DNA of 64,000 nucleotides from CAYSCZ01 sp051155775 (GTDB lineage Bacteria > Bacteroidota > Bacteroidia > Cytophagales > Cyclobacteriaceae). The position numbers and the translations under genes were made by a program. Positions 9,105 to 18,515 of this stretch are shown here, one piece after another. A model generated the notes under the pieces. It saw only the letters and a list, made by a program, of their open reading frames with translations. It was not told the DNA's origin and did not search any database. The stretch covers positions 1 to 64,000 of the forward strand of contig DAXETV010000009.1 of assembly GCA_051155775.1 (NCBI GenBank), in the 5' to 3' direction. Position 1 is the first letter of the stretch; each line of letters starts with the position of its first letter.

Positions 9105-10883
9105 TTAAAAACCTCCGATAATTTTGGTTCGTTCTGAGACTCCATTTCCATTAAAGGCTTCCAGCGCATAGAAATATTTCTGACCCACATTAAGTGCTCT
9201 AAGCTCATATTCATTTTGGTCATAAATCATCGCAGAATTATTCAACCGGTCGGATTGAATGCCCCAGTATAGTACGTAGCCCATAGCCTCTTTTACAGTT
9301 TTCCAAGTAACATCGGCATTACGTTCATCATTTTGTCTTTCCACCAAAAAGCCTTTAGGTGTTTTGGGTGCCTTACCATTTCCATTACCAAAAATCCTAA
9401 AATCGCTAATGGCCAGGAATTGGTTAGGGAAATATTCATTAATGAACTTTACATATCTTGCCTGCACCGGATCTGGCAGTTCGATGTAGGCATGTGGACG
9501 ATCCTGCGAGTTTTCAGAAAAATCAATGATAGTCTCCCAGTTTTGCCCATCGGTGGAGGTTTCAATTAAAAATTGCTGACGAATGGTATCCGGTCTTCCA
9601 AATATTTGCGCATTAAAATCATGAAAATTCACCTGTAAAGCATGGATAGTCATCACTTGCTCAAGGTCAACCTTTAGAAAAGCCCCTTTTATATTTTCTG
9701 ATACCCATAGGGTCCTGACATTTTCATCCACAACCATTTCCGGCCGGTGGTCAGGTGCTTCCTGGGCAAGCATATAACCTGAATCATGTTCGTCCACCAC
9801 CTTTTGCTTGACTCCTTCAACAAAACCGCTACTTTCCACCGGTTTATCTTTGGAAAGTAACATCCATTCTGTAAATCGGTTTTTGTGCTCATCCACCCCC
9901 ACATCGGGCAGATAATGCGGATAGTCACCATAAGCAGTGTTTACATACATTTGTCCGTCTGATTCAAAACCTGTAGGGAACATCCCAATGCGCCGCTCAA
10001 ATTTGTAGTTAACAGAAATGGCCATGGTAGCAAAATGCCAATAATTCCCTTTGTTATCCCTCACTGTGCTTCCATGACCGGCGCCCGTCACATAGCCACC
10101 TGGTTTATAGGAAACAGGATTGTAAGGTGCATATTCAAAAGGGCCAAATGGACTATTTGCTGTATAAACACCGTCTGCATAGACATTCCATTGTGTGCCT
10201 GGAGCACTATATTCTAAATAATAGGTGCTATCATGACGAGTCATCCAGGGCCCCTCGAGGTAAGGTTTCATATTTGAGTTATGATTTTGTCCAAACCGCT
10301 CCCATCCATGTTTTTCCGGTTCCAATACGAAAAGATCCTTCTGTTCTCCTATGGGCACATAAAAATTATCGGGATCCAGTTGAACAACCCGAATCGGCCA
10401 CTTATTGGATGATTCTTCGTAGAGATATACCTTGCCATCATCATCTACAAAAAGATTTGGATCCTGTATGCCTTGGGGTACATTTAGCACTGCATATTGG
10501 GTCTTCCAATCTCCAGGCACAGGATTATCAGTTTCAATAATCGTTCCCCTACCGGATGGATCGCCATATACAATGACTTTATCGCCTCTTACAGCGGCTG
10601 CAGGTGCATTGGAGCCTTTAAAATACCAACTTTGTGGTTTGATAAATTGCCATTGACTCATATCATCAGAAGCCCAGTATCCATGAGAGCGAGTGACAAA
10701 CATGTAATACCTGCCTTTGAAGTTTATAACGGCCGGATCAGCCCCTGAGCGATAAGAAACATCCCGCAACGCACGATAATGTGACATGTAGGAATAGTCT
10801 ATATCGATAGGGTTGCAGTAGGTCTGCTGGGCTTCTGAAGGGTGAAAAATCAGGGTGAAAAATAAAATTAAATAGCATTTCAT
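9105..10883 (-). CDS. GH43-family glycosidase with discoidin-like and FN3 modules
   Basis: This 592-residue secreted enzyme has a signal peptide ending near SEAQQ. The five-bladed propeller of GH43 occupies about 20-330. Three acidic residues fit the family triad: Asp49 in SGADPAV (base), Asp141 in GIQDPNLF (pKa modulator) and Glu210 in LEGPWM (acid). Residues about 350-500 look like an F5/8 type C (discoidin-like) binding domain and about 505-590 like a fibronectin type III domain. GH43 enzymes are typically alpha-L-arabinofuranosidases, beta-xylosidases or galactan hydrolases; which applies here is not visible. It follows the GH3 gene by 17 bp in the operon. Confidence 0.87.
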   Translation of the reverse strand: MKCYLILFFTLIFHPSEAQQTYCNPIDIDYSYMSHYRALRDVSYRSGADPAVINFKGRYYMFVTRSHGYWASDDMSQWQFIKPQSWYFKGSNAPAAAVRGDKVIVYGDPSGRGTIIETDNPVPGDWKTQYAVLNVPQGIQDPNLFVDDDGKVYLYEESSNKWPIRVVQLDPDNFYVPIGEQKDLFVLEPEKHGWERFGQNHNSNMKPYLEGPWMTRHDSTYYLEYSAPGTQWNVYADGVYTANSPFGPFEYAPYNPVSYKPGGYVTGAGHGSTVRDNKGNYWHFATMAISVNYKFERRIGMFPTGFESDGQMYVNTAYGDYPHYLPDVGVDEHKNRFTEWMLLSKDKPVESSGFVEGVKQKVVDEHDSGYMLAQEAPDHRPEMVVDENVRTLWVSENIKGAFLKVDLEQVMTIHALQVNFHDFNAQIFGRPDTIRQQFLIETSTDGQNWETIIDFSENSQDRPHAYIELPDPVQARYVKFINEYFPNQFLAISDFRIFGNGNGKAPKTPKGFLVERQNDERNADVTWKTVKEAMGYVLYWGIQSDRLNNSAMIYDQNEYELRALNVGQKYFYALEAFNGNGVSERTKIIGGF

Positions 10884-10900
10884 GATGATAAAGACATCTT

Positions 10901-13231
10901 TTATTTGAACCAGTTGACAATAGCTTTTTTAACATCATTGGAATTTGTGCCGATCATGATTTCAAATTCCCCGGGTTCCCAGACTTCTACTATCTCTTTA
11001 AAATTAGATTCCTCAGAATACTTATGAAACTTAAGTAAATCTATTGTGATGTCGAAAGAAATAGTAATCGTTTCACCAGCTGGGATCATTACTTTCTTAA
11101 AACCTTTTAATTCTTTGTTTGGCCGTGTGGTGGTAGCCATTACATCATGAATATAAAGTTGTACCACCTCTCTGCCGTCGATATTACTTGTATTGGTTAA
11201 ATCTACACTGGCAGTAATTGAGTCATCCCCTTTCGCTTCTGTTTTGTTAAAGTTTATTTCTCCATATTCAAAGCTGCTATAACTGAGGCCATAGCCAAAT
11301 GGGTAGAGCGGGGTATTGGGAACATCCAGATAATTGGATTTGAATTTTTGAAACCAATTATCCTCAGGCAGGGGTCTTCCTGTATTTTTCATAGAATGAT
11401 AGATTGGTACCTGTCCAAGGTTTCTGGGGAAGGTGGCATTTAATTTTCCGGATGGGTTTACATCGCCAAATAATACGTCCGCCACTGCATTACCAGCTTC
11501 GGTGCCACCAAACCATACATTTAAAATTGCTGGAATGTTCTCAGCTTCCCACGGAATAGCCAGGGGACGTCCGGTTAAAAGAACCAAAACGATTGGTTTT
11601 CCGGTTTCCTTAAGAGCTTTTAATAAATCCAATTGAGATTCAGGCATGCCAATATCTGTCCTGCTTGAACTTTCCCCGGACATCTCCGAAGATTCTCCAA
11701 GTACGGCCACTACAACATCACTACGCCGGGCGACAGATAATGCTTCGGCGAGCATCTGCTCTTCAGGTCGGTCATCCCTGTAAGTAGGTTTACCAAAAAT
11801 ACTTACCCTTGCTTCTAACTCTGGGTCTCTGTAGATATTTGAGCCTTTGGCATGAAGTATTCTTGCCCAGTCTCCTAATGCATTTTTTATTCCATCCAAT
11901 ATAGGCACACATTTTTTAAAGTCACCGGCCACACTCCAGGTTCCTGACATATTCTCAGCATTATCAGCCAATGGGCCAATGACACCGATGGTTCCTTTCT
12001 TATCCAGAGGGAGTAAGTCGTTTTCATTTTTGAGTAAGACGAATGATTCCGCAGCTACTTTTCGTGCGAAAGACCTGTTTTCATCAGTAAAAACTTCATT
12101 CTCTGCTCGCTTTTTATCTCCATATTGGTAAGGTTTATTAAAAAGGCCGAGTTTATATTTTGCCATCAATATCCTTCTGCAAGCCCGCTCAATCTGATCT
12201 TCAGTAATTCTCCCTACGCTAACGGAATTCTCCAAAGTATTTAAAAAGCCCTCACCGACCATATCTGAATCAATGCCTGCATCTAAGGCTAAAGCTTGTA
12301 CTGTAGCCGTATCACCCAGTCCATGCCTTATCATCTCATTTACACCGGTATAATCAGAAACCACAAAACCATTAAATCCCCACTGATTTCTCAGCACTTC
12401 TGTAAAAAGCCATTTATTACCAGTTGCCGGCACATCATCCACGTCATTAAAAGCAGCCATCGCACTACCCACACCCGCATCAACCGAAGCCTTATAGGGT
12501 GGAAAATAATCATTATACATTCTCAAACGGCTCATGTCAACCGTATTGTAATCACGTCCTGCATCAGGAGCACCGTATAAGGCAAAATGCTTCACACATC
12601 CCATTAAGGTATTGTTTTTTGTCAGGTCGTCACCCTGGTAACCTTTCACCATGGCTTTGGCTACCTGACTTCCTAAGAATGGATCTTCCCCTGCTCCTTC
12701 TGCAATCCTGCCCCATCGTGGGTCCCGGCAAAGATCAACCATGGGGGAGAAAGTCAAAGCGATCCCCTCAGCAGATGCTTCATTGGCAGCCATTCTTGCA
12801 GTATGTTCTATCAATTCCATATCCCAGGAAGCTGCCAACCCAAGCGGTATCGGAAAAAGTGTTTTATATCCATGAATGACATCCATAGCAAATATTAACG
12901 GAATACCCAATCTGCTTTCTTCCACGGCGATCCTTTGCAGCTCATGGATTTTATCAATACCCTTGACATTCAATAATATGCCGACCTTACCTGCCTCGAT
13001 CTTTGGCACTATCCCAGTGTTGTTTGCCAACCCGGTGGTTATATCACCGGCACCCGGCATATTCAACTGCCCTATTTTTTCTTCCAGGGTCATTAAGGCT
13101 ATCAACGAATCAACCTTCGCTGTCATCCAAACCTCACCCTGGCCTTTAGATGTATCTGTGGTGTCACATGAATTGATCATGAACAAAAGTATGATGATGC
13201 TTATGGATTGTAAAATGTATGGTGCACTCAT
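10901..13231 (-). CDS. GH3 beta-glucosidase, lipoprotein, possibly beta-1,2-specific
   Basis: This is a BglX-like GH3 enzyme. The frame is open from 13303, but the ATG at 13231 is preferred because it gives a normal lipoprotein signal (MSAPYILQ to LLFMINSC) and a 5 bp gap after the upstream stop, instead of a 67 bp overlap. The nucleophile is the Asp of FVVSDYTG, about residue 293 from this start. KHFALYGAP and the N-terminal (alpha/beta)8 and C-terminal sandwich plus FN3-like regions are typical. In Bacteroides thetaiotaomicron a GH3 sophorosidase is encoded beside a GH144 beta-1,2-glucanase, the same pairing as here, so cleavage of beta-1,2-linked gluco-oligosaccharides is the leading guess. 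Ordinary beta-glucosidase activity remains possible. Confidence 0.9.
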   Translation of the reverse strand: MSAPYILQSISIIILLFMINSCDTTDTSKGQGEVWMTAKVDSLIALMTLEEKIGQLNMPGAGDITTGLANNTGIVPKIEAGKVGILLNVKGIDKIHELQRIAVEESRLGIPLIFAMDVIHGYKTLFPIPLGLAASWDMELIEHTARMAANEASAEGIALTFSPMVDLCRDPRWGRIAEGAGEDPFLGSQVAKAMVKGYQGDDLTKNNTLMGCVKHFALYGAPDAGRDYNTVDMSRLRMYNDYFPPYKASVDAGVGSAMAAFNDVDDVPATGNKWLFTEVLRNQWGFNGFVVSDYTGVNEMIRHGLGDTATVQALALDAGIDSDMVGEGFLNTLENSVSVGRITEDQIERACRRILMAKYKLGLFNKPYQYGDKKRAENEVFTDENRSFARKVAAESFVLLKNENDLLPLDKKGTIGVIGPLADNAENMSGTWSVAGDFKKCVPILDGIKNALGDWARILHAKGSNIYRDPELEARVSIFGKPTYRDDRPEEQMLAEALSVARRSDVVVAVLGESSEMSGESSSRTDIGMPESQLDLLKALKETGKPIVLVLLTGRPLAIPWEAENIPAILNVWFGGTEAGNAVADVLFGDVNPSGKLNATFPRNLGQVPIYHSMKNTGRPLPEDNWFQKFKSNYLDVPNTPLYPFGYGLSYSSFEYGEINFNKTEAKGDDSITASVDLTNTSNIDGREVVQLYIHDVMATTTRPNKELKGFKKVMIPAGETITISFDITIDLLKFHKYSEESNFKEIVEVWEPGEFEIMIGTNSNDVKKAIVNWFK

Positions 13232-13236
13232 ATTTA

Positions 13237-14598
13237 TTAATAATTGAATCCTAATTTTAATAATCCTTTTTGGACCTCCTGGGCATCCATGAAAAGATTC
13301 CAAAGAAGGCCTGTTCTGTAATTTTCAATCATGACCGGTATTGGCCCCTGGTCAATAGCCAGATACCTCGGTGTATACCAATTGTATTCATGGCTGAAAG
13401 CGTCGTAAGGACCATATTTTCCAACCAGTGAATCTGCCTGGAAGTATAGATACTTCAAAAATTGTATACTTTCTTCAGGCGTGTAAGGGAAACTAGATAA
13501 TGCCGCTGTTGGTGAAATCACTCCTAAGTCCTTACCCGGACGATGTCCGGCATAGCCTCGTATCGAATAACTGGAAGTTAGCCCCCAAACATTTTCACCG
13601 TACCCTTTATATCCCTCCGGGTTTTTTTTGCAATATTCATAGTGAATAAGCGTGTGGTTTCTATTGAGTTTCCAGTAATCAGCATATTGATCTTTTAGAT
13701 TGGTGGGGTTTAATCCGAGGTAAGAATAATGCGCCCAGAAGAGTGGACCTGTGGGAATATCATTATTTGCATAAAAATCCAGCTCTGTTTGATACCCCAG
13801 ATAGGTGGTACCATTGGAAATATTTCCATTCCTTGCCCAGCCCTTATGGTACGGGCCTGGATCTATCGGGTAAGTCGGTGAAGATGCGGCAAGCACATAC
13901 ATAATGAGGCACTCGTTATATCCTTCCACACCGAAATCCATTTCCCAGCCATAGTTTGGAGACCAGTGCCAGTACAGGATATCTTCGCCTCCCTTTGTAT
14001 GCCAATTCCATTCTACTTCGCGCCAGATCTTATCAATCCGTCGCACAACCTCTTTCTCCCGGTCGTAACCGTTCTTAAAGTATTCCCTGACTGCAAGTAG
14101 TCCCTGCATAAGAAAAGCAGTCTCCACCAAATCTCCTCCGTCATCTTTTTTGCTAAATGGTGATACTTTTCCTGTGGTGCCTTCCCACCAGTGAGGAAAC
14201 ACACCATGAAACCGATCAGCAGTTTCCAGAAAATCGAGTATTTTATCATACCTATCCAGGCCTTCTTTCCTGGTTATGAACCCCCGCTCTATTCCTACCA
14301 AAATAGCCATGATCCCAAAACCAGATCCTCCGGAGGTTACTGTTGTCCGGTCATTTTGCGGATAGACATTATCCATATGGGTCCTTTCTTTGGCCAAACC
14401 GGAATTAGCTTCTGCATTTTCCCAGAAATACTGGAAGGTCTGGTATTGAACAAGGGTAAGCAAAGAATCTACACTAATCCCTGAATATTTCGATTGATTC
14501 TTTGAAGGTTTATTGTTTTCTGTCTTTTTATTGGATCTATCACAGGAAATACAACATGAAATAAGTACAAAAAAAAGAATTAGATTGATTTTATTCAT
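13237..14598 (-). CDS. GH144-type glucanase (glycoamylase-like domain), short form
   Basis: This is a 453-residue lipoprotein with a signal peptide ending CCISC (Cys19). Its main body is the glycoamylase-like (alpha/alpha)6 domain now placed in GH144, whose characterised members are endo-beta-1,2-glucanases from Chitinophaga and Bacteroides. Conserved blocks are TFQYFW, GSGFGIMAI, GIERGFITR, LVETAFLMQGLL and DVLYWHWSPNYGWEMDF-like segments. It is clearly paralogous to the C-terminal part of the next upstream gene (14663-16642). The two lie 64 bp apart and are followed by the GH3 gene. It may cut long chains while the GH3 trims the products. Confidence 0.85.
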   Translation of the reverse strand: MNKINLILFFVLISCCISCDRSNKKTENNKPSKNQSKYSGISVDSLLTLVQYQTFQYFWENAEANSGLAKERTHMDNVYPQNDRTTVTSGGSGFGIMAILVGIERGFITRKEGLDRYDKILDFLETADRFHGVFPHWWEGTTGKVSPFSKKDDGGDLVETAFLMQGLLAVREYFKNGYDREKEVVRRIDKIWREVEWNWHTKGGEDILYWHWSPNYGWEMDFGVEGYNECLIMYVLAASSPTYPIDPGPYHKGWARNGNISNGTTYLGYQTELDFYANNDIPTGPLFWAHYSYLGLNPTNLKDQYADYWKLNRNHTLIHYEYCKKNPEGYKGYGENVWGLTSSYSIRGYAGHRPGKDLGVISPTAALSSFPYTPEESIQFLKYLYFQADSLVGKYGPYDAFSHEYNWYTPRYLAIDQGPIPVMIENYRTGLLWNLFMDAQEVQKGLLKLGFNY

Positions 14599-14662
14599 TT
14601 CAAAAACTTATGCGTGTAATTATCCAAAAAATAAAATTTATCCTTATAGTAAATTTTAAGCT

Positions 14663-16642
14663 TTACTCATTGGTAAATCCCAATTTGGATAGTCCCTTTT
14701 TGATTTCAGGAGCTGACATAAATAAATCCCATAAGCGATTAGTCCGGTAATTTTCTATCATACATATGATTGGACCCTGGTCAATAGCTATATAAGAATC
14801 TGCATACCAACCTTCCGTTAGGTTGAAAGCATCATAAAAGCCATATTGCCCCCATAATTCATCACCCAATATGTAATAAAAGAATCTTATGGCTTCCATG
14901 GACTCCATAGGAGTATAAGGTATGGATGCGATGGCAGCAGTTGGGGTGATAACACCCCTGTCATTATCTGGGCTGTGTGCCGAGTAACCCTGGTTTCCGT
15001 CACTTGCGGTAAGTCCCCATGAAAATTCATTGTATCCCAGATATCGTTTTGGGTTAGCGATACAATATGCGCGATTGATTAAGGTGTGGTTTACATTTTG
15101 TTCCCAGTAATTGGCATATTGATCTTCCAGATTTCTTGGGTCCAGGCCAAGGAATGAGTAATGGGCAAAGAATAGTGGCCCTCCCATATCGTTTCGTAAA
15201 TCCAGGTCATATCCAAAATGTGTATTACCGTTGTTCCTGATGTTTCCATTTCTGGCCCACCCGTTATCATACACTGGTTTGTCGATAGGATGTGTAGTTG
15301 AAGATGCTGCCAACACATAAATGATAAATGCTTCATTCCAGCCTCGAATGGCAAGATTTTTCTCCCATCCAAAATTGGGTGACCAATGCCAGAATAGCAC
15401 ATCTTGTCCTCCCTGGGTAAACCAGGTCCATTCTACTTCATTCCAAAGTCTGTTGATCGTTCCAATAATGGCCAATTCCTGATTATCTGCAGGGTCAAGG
15501 TATTGCCTTACCGTAAGCAATCCCTGTATCATAAATGCTGTCTCTACCAGGTCTGCACCATCGTCATTAGCACTAAAAGGCCTCACCTCTCCTGTTGTTC
15601 CATTTAGCCAATGAGACCAAACACCATGAAACCTCTCAGCTTTATCTTCTAAAAATGTGGTAATCTTCTCCAGCCTTTCAACTCCTTCTTCCCTGGTAAT
15701 AAAACCTCTCTCTATTCCAACGATTATGGACATCACACCAAATCCAGAGCCACCAATGGTTACCGTCTCACCAGAGGTATTTCGTTCTCTGGCCAGGCCG
15801 CTAACCGGATGTCCAAAGTCCCAAAAGTACTTAAAGGTTTGTTCCTGTACTTTAGTCAATAATTCTGTGTCGGGTATTTCCGGGAATTTCAAGGTGCTGT
15901 CCAATGAAGTAATAAAAGTCATTTCAAAACCGTCAAATGGCTCGCCCTGACTACCTTGGAAATCATCTTCAATTTCAAAATCATATCTTTCCAAATGCCC
16001 TAAAGATATTTGTGAAGAGATGGAAACAGTTTTATGGTCGCCAGCCAACTTATAAACCAACCTAGGGATGGTTCTGCCAACCACTATGCTTTTTTCTTCA
16101 AACTGATCCAAATCAATTGGGGAGGAGAATTCTATTTGAAGGTCTAATACGGTGGGTACATTTCTCACATCATTGAAAGGTGTTTTAACTTCCCTTCCGG
16201 AGATGGTTAAACTTTCTATGGTTAAATCTCCCGGTACAGTTTGGAATTTCACTTCAGTAAATGGTAGAACTGCGCCGTTTGCGGCTTCCAGGTTTTCAAG
16301 GGTCAGAATATAGTTAGTCCCATTCTCCAAGGTTCCTATGGGATTAATGGTAACAGATTGGTTTTCTTCTTTGTAATTGACAATAATATTATGGCCTCCT
16401 GCCGGTGATTCTAATGAGATTACGCCTAATGAGGTTTCAACAACAGCTTGAGAAAAAACCAGACTGAAACTCGTTGCTACCGATACATTTGGTGTTGTGC
16501 CTCCATTGAGTTGTAATTGATTATTGCCATAAAAGGCATTAATTAAGCGAACCTCTTGGAGTGGATCATTTTCAGAACAGCCTGAACAAAAAAAAATTAA
16601 TCCTGAAAGCAGAGAACAAAGTAGGTGTTTAGATATATGCAT
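14663..16642 (-). CDS. GH144-type glucanase with N-terminal Ig-like domains, lipoprotein
   Basis: This 659-residue lipoprotein has a signal peptide ending FFCSGC (Cys22). Residues about 30-250 look like two Ig-like beta-sandwich domains of the Big_5 type (VSVATSFSLVFSQAV, then DLQIEFSSPIDLDQF). Residues about 260-655 are a GH144 catalytic domain matching the neighbour at 13237-14598 block for block: TFKYFWDFGH, GSGFGVMSIIVGIERGFITR, DLVETAFMIQGLL and FWHWSPNFGWE. The Ig-like stalk probably holds the enzyme away from the outer membrane. The gene starts just below a strong terminator that separates it from the SusCD part, so its expression is probably lower or separately driven. Confidence 0.85.
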   Translation of the reverse strand: MHISKHLLCSLLSGLIFFCSGCSENDPLQEVRLINAFYGNNQLQLNGGTTPNVSVATSFSLVFSQAVVETSLGVISLESPAGGHNIIVNYKEENQSVTINPIGTLENGTNYILTLENLEAANGAVLPFTEVKFQTVPGDLTIESLTISGREVKTPFNDVRNVPTVLDLQIEFSSPIDLDQFEEKSIVVGRTIPRLVYKLAGDHKTVSISSQISLGHLERYDFEIEDDFQGSQGEPFDGFEMTFITSLDSTLKFPEIPDTELLTKVQEQTFKYFWDFGHPVSGLARERNTSGETVTIGGSGFGVMSIIVGIERGFITREEGVERLEKITTFLEDKAERFHGVWSHWLNGTTGEVRPFSANDDGADLVETAFMIQGLLTVRQYLDPADNQELAIIGTINRLWNEVEWTWFTQGGQDVLFWHWSPNFGWEKNLAIRGWNEAFIIYVLAASSTTHPIDKPVYDNGWARNGNIRNNGNTHFGYDLDLRNDMGGPLFFAHYSFLGLDPRNLEDQYANYWEQNVNHTLINRAYCIANPKRYLGYNEFSWGLTASDGNQGYSAHSPDNDRGVITPTAAIASIPYTPMESMEAIRFFYYILGDELWGQYGFYDAFNLTEGWYADSYIAIDQGPIICMIENYRTNRLWDLFMSAPEIKKGLSKLGFTNE

Positions 16643-16653
16643 ATAGAAAGATT

Positions 16654-16684
16654 AAAAAAAAGGCATTCCCTCTCAGGAATGCCT
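16654..16684 (-). terminator. Intrinsic terminator between the SusCD/LamG genes and the enzyme genes
   Basis: On the minus strand a perfect 9-bp stem AGGCATTCC / GGAATGCCT with a 6-nt loop (16661-16684) is followed by eight uninterrupted T residues. It sits between the stop of the LamG gene (16704) and the start of the first GH144 gene (16642). It would end most transcripts of the susCD operon here, leaving the enzyme genes to read-through or to an unseen promoter. Confidence 0.8.
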
Positions 16685-16703
16685 GTATTTGATATGAAGA
16701 AGA

Positions 16704-18509
16704 TTAATTATCCGAATTCATGATGCTGTTAATCTCTTCCGGAGTCAACGAACGATCAAAAATTCTAAGTTCGTCTAGTACACTTAAATCGGAAAAATGA
16801 CCCCAGTTTATAAATCTTGGGGCGCCTGACATTATAGACAGTGTTTCACAATCAGCCCAGCTTATAGGCGCAGGTAATTCACCTTCCCTTACAACTTCTC
16901 CATTTATATATACTGCTGCGCGATCTGCAGAAATTGTATAAGCAAAAAACACCCATTCACCCGTATTGGGCTCAACTCTTGCAGCTTCACCTCCATCAAA
17001 CCAATTATCACCATCTCCCCGTCCCACATTAAGTTTAAATTGTTGATATCCTTCTGGCCCTTGTTTTTCACGGAAAAACCTAAACCCACTTGTTCTGGTG
17101 GGAGCGCCATCGTCAGGACTTGGCGGATTAATGACAAGAATACCGGCTCTTGGTTGATCCGCTTGATTTAACGTACTGTCAACTTTCATCCAGAAGGTTG
17201 CACTGATCTCTTCATTTTCAAACCGGTCTGATGGAAAACTAAGATAAGAATCCAGTGCGCCTTTATATGCATCAGAACCATCTTTTCCTTCACCAGCAAA
17301 ACCTGGATCACCTATAACATCAGGTGATTCTCCGGATAATACATCAGTGAAATCTCCATCGAATGGCATATATAGTATTTCTCCAAATTCTGCATCTTCA
17401 TCCGAAGCTACATCCCCACCATCGTCAGTCAGGATGGTTTGTATCTCTTGTTGTGTCAGTGCAACATTGTAGAACCTTAGTTCATCCAGAAAGCTTAGAT
17501 CTGAAAAATGGCTCCACCCAGTCCAGTTAGGCTCTCCGGACATGATAGAAATCACATCGGTATTTGCAAAATCAACCCCACCAAACTCACCCTCTCTTAC
17601 TACCTGTCCATTGATGTAGACCGCTGCCCTGGACTGTGAAATGGTAAAGGCAAAGTGTGTCCACTCATCGGTGTTGGGTATTACATCGGCGTCTTCACCC
17701 CCATCAAACCAGCTATCTCCATCCCCTCTACCAACATTTAATTTAAATCGTTGCTCTCCACCGGCATTTTCTCTGAAGAACCTGAATCCTGTTGTTCTGT
17801 TATTCGGTGATGAAGGGTTGTCAGGGTCAGGAGGGCTCACCACTATAATGCCCGCTCTATCCGGATCATCATTTACTTTCATCCAAAAGGTAGCACTAAA
17901 TTCACTGCCAACAAGTCCTTCAGCAGGAATTGTTAAATAGGTATTTTCTGCACCGGCATAAGCATCCCCACCGATTGCACCTTCACCTGCAAACCCAGGC
18001 ATACCTACTACGGTCGGTTCCCTAAATCCAACGAGATCAAGGTAGCTATCATCGAACGGCATGTAAAGAATCTCCCCTCGATATTTGGTAATGTAAGGCG
18101 GGGTCTTCTTGAAATTAACGGTTTCACTGGTAGTCTTACCTTCAATATCAGTTGCCGTAACTGTAACTGTATGTTCACCATCACCTAAACCTTCATAAGG
18201 CACAGTATCTTTAACAATCCGAAAATCTAAAAATTCATCCATAGTAACTACTGATGAACCATTAACCATCACAGATATGGTTGCAATTTCCACATCGTCT
18301 TCCACTTCAAAATCAATGGTGATATTAGTGAGCTCTTCTAATACTTTTATTTCCGTACCTTCCCTTGGGAAATTAACAGTCACTGTAGGGGCAGTTAAAT
18401 CCTGTGGCGGTGGCTTAGAAGAAATATCATCAATATATTCCTCATTACAACTTACCATTAATATGGCGACAAGCGTAACAAATAATAGTTTACTTATTAA
18501 TAGTTTCAT
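16704..18509 (-). CDS. Surface lipoprotein with an Ig-like domain and two LamG domains, probable glycan-binding protein
   Basis: This 601-residue lipoprotein has a signal peptide ending LMVSC (Cys21). Residues about 38-135 form an Ig-like domain (TVNFPREGTEIKV... to TVTATDIEGKT). Two concanavalin A-like LamG domains follow at about 142-365 and 375-600. They are clear tandem duplicates: both have EILYMPFD, FAGEG, SATFWMKV, FRFFRE, FKLNVGRGDGD, WFDGGE and FSDLS-LDELR. It is encoded directly after susD (6 bp), the usual place of a surface glycan-binding protein. Binding of the locus glycan is inferred; the ligand is unknown. Confidence 0.8.
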   Translation of the reverse strand: MKLLISKLLFVTLVAILMVSCNEEYIDDISSKPPPQDLTAPTVTVNFPREGTEIKVLEELTNITIDFEVEDDVEIATISVMVNGSSVVTMDEFLDFRIVKDTVPYEGLGDGEHTVTVTATDIEGKTTSETVNFKKTPPYITKYRGEILYMPFDDSYLDLVGFREPTVVGMPGFAGEGAIGGDAYAGAENTYLTIPAEGLVGSEFSATFWMKVNDDPDRAGIIVVSPPDPDNPSSPNNRTTGFRFFRENAGGEQRFKLNVGRGDGDSWFDGGEDADVIPNTDEWTHFAFTISQSRAAVYINGQVVREGEFGGVDFANTDVISIMSGEPNWTGWSHFSDLSFLDELRFYNVALTQQEIQTILTDDGGDVASDEDAEFGEILYMPFDGDFTDVLSGESPDVIGDPGFAGEGKDGSDAYKGALDSYLSFPSDRFENEEISATFWMKVDSTLNQADQPRAGILVINPPSPDDGAPTRTSGFRFFREKQGPEGYQQFKLNVGRGDGDNWFDGGEAARVEPNTGEWVFFAYTISADRAAVYINGEVVREGELPAPISWADCETLSIMSGAPRFINWGHFSDLSVLDELRIFDRSLTPEEINSIMNSDN

Positions 18510-18515
18510 AGCTCA

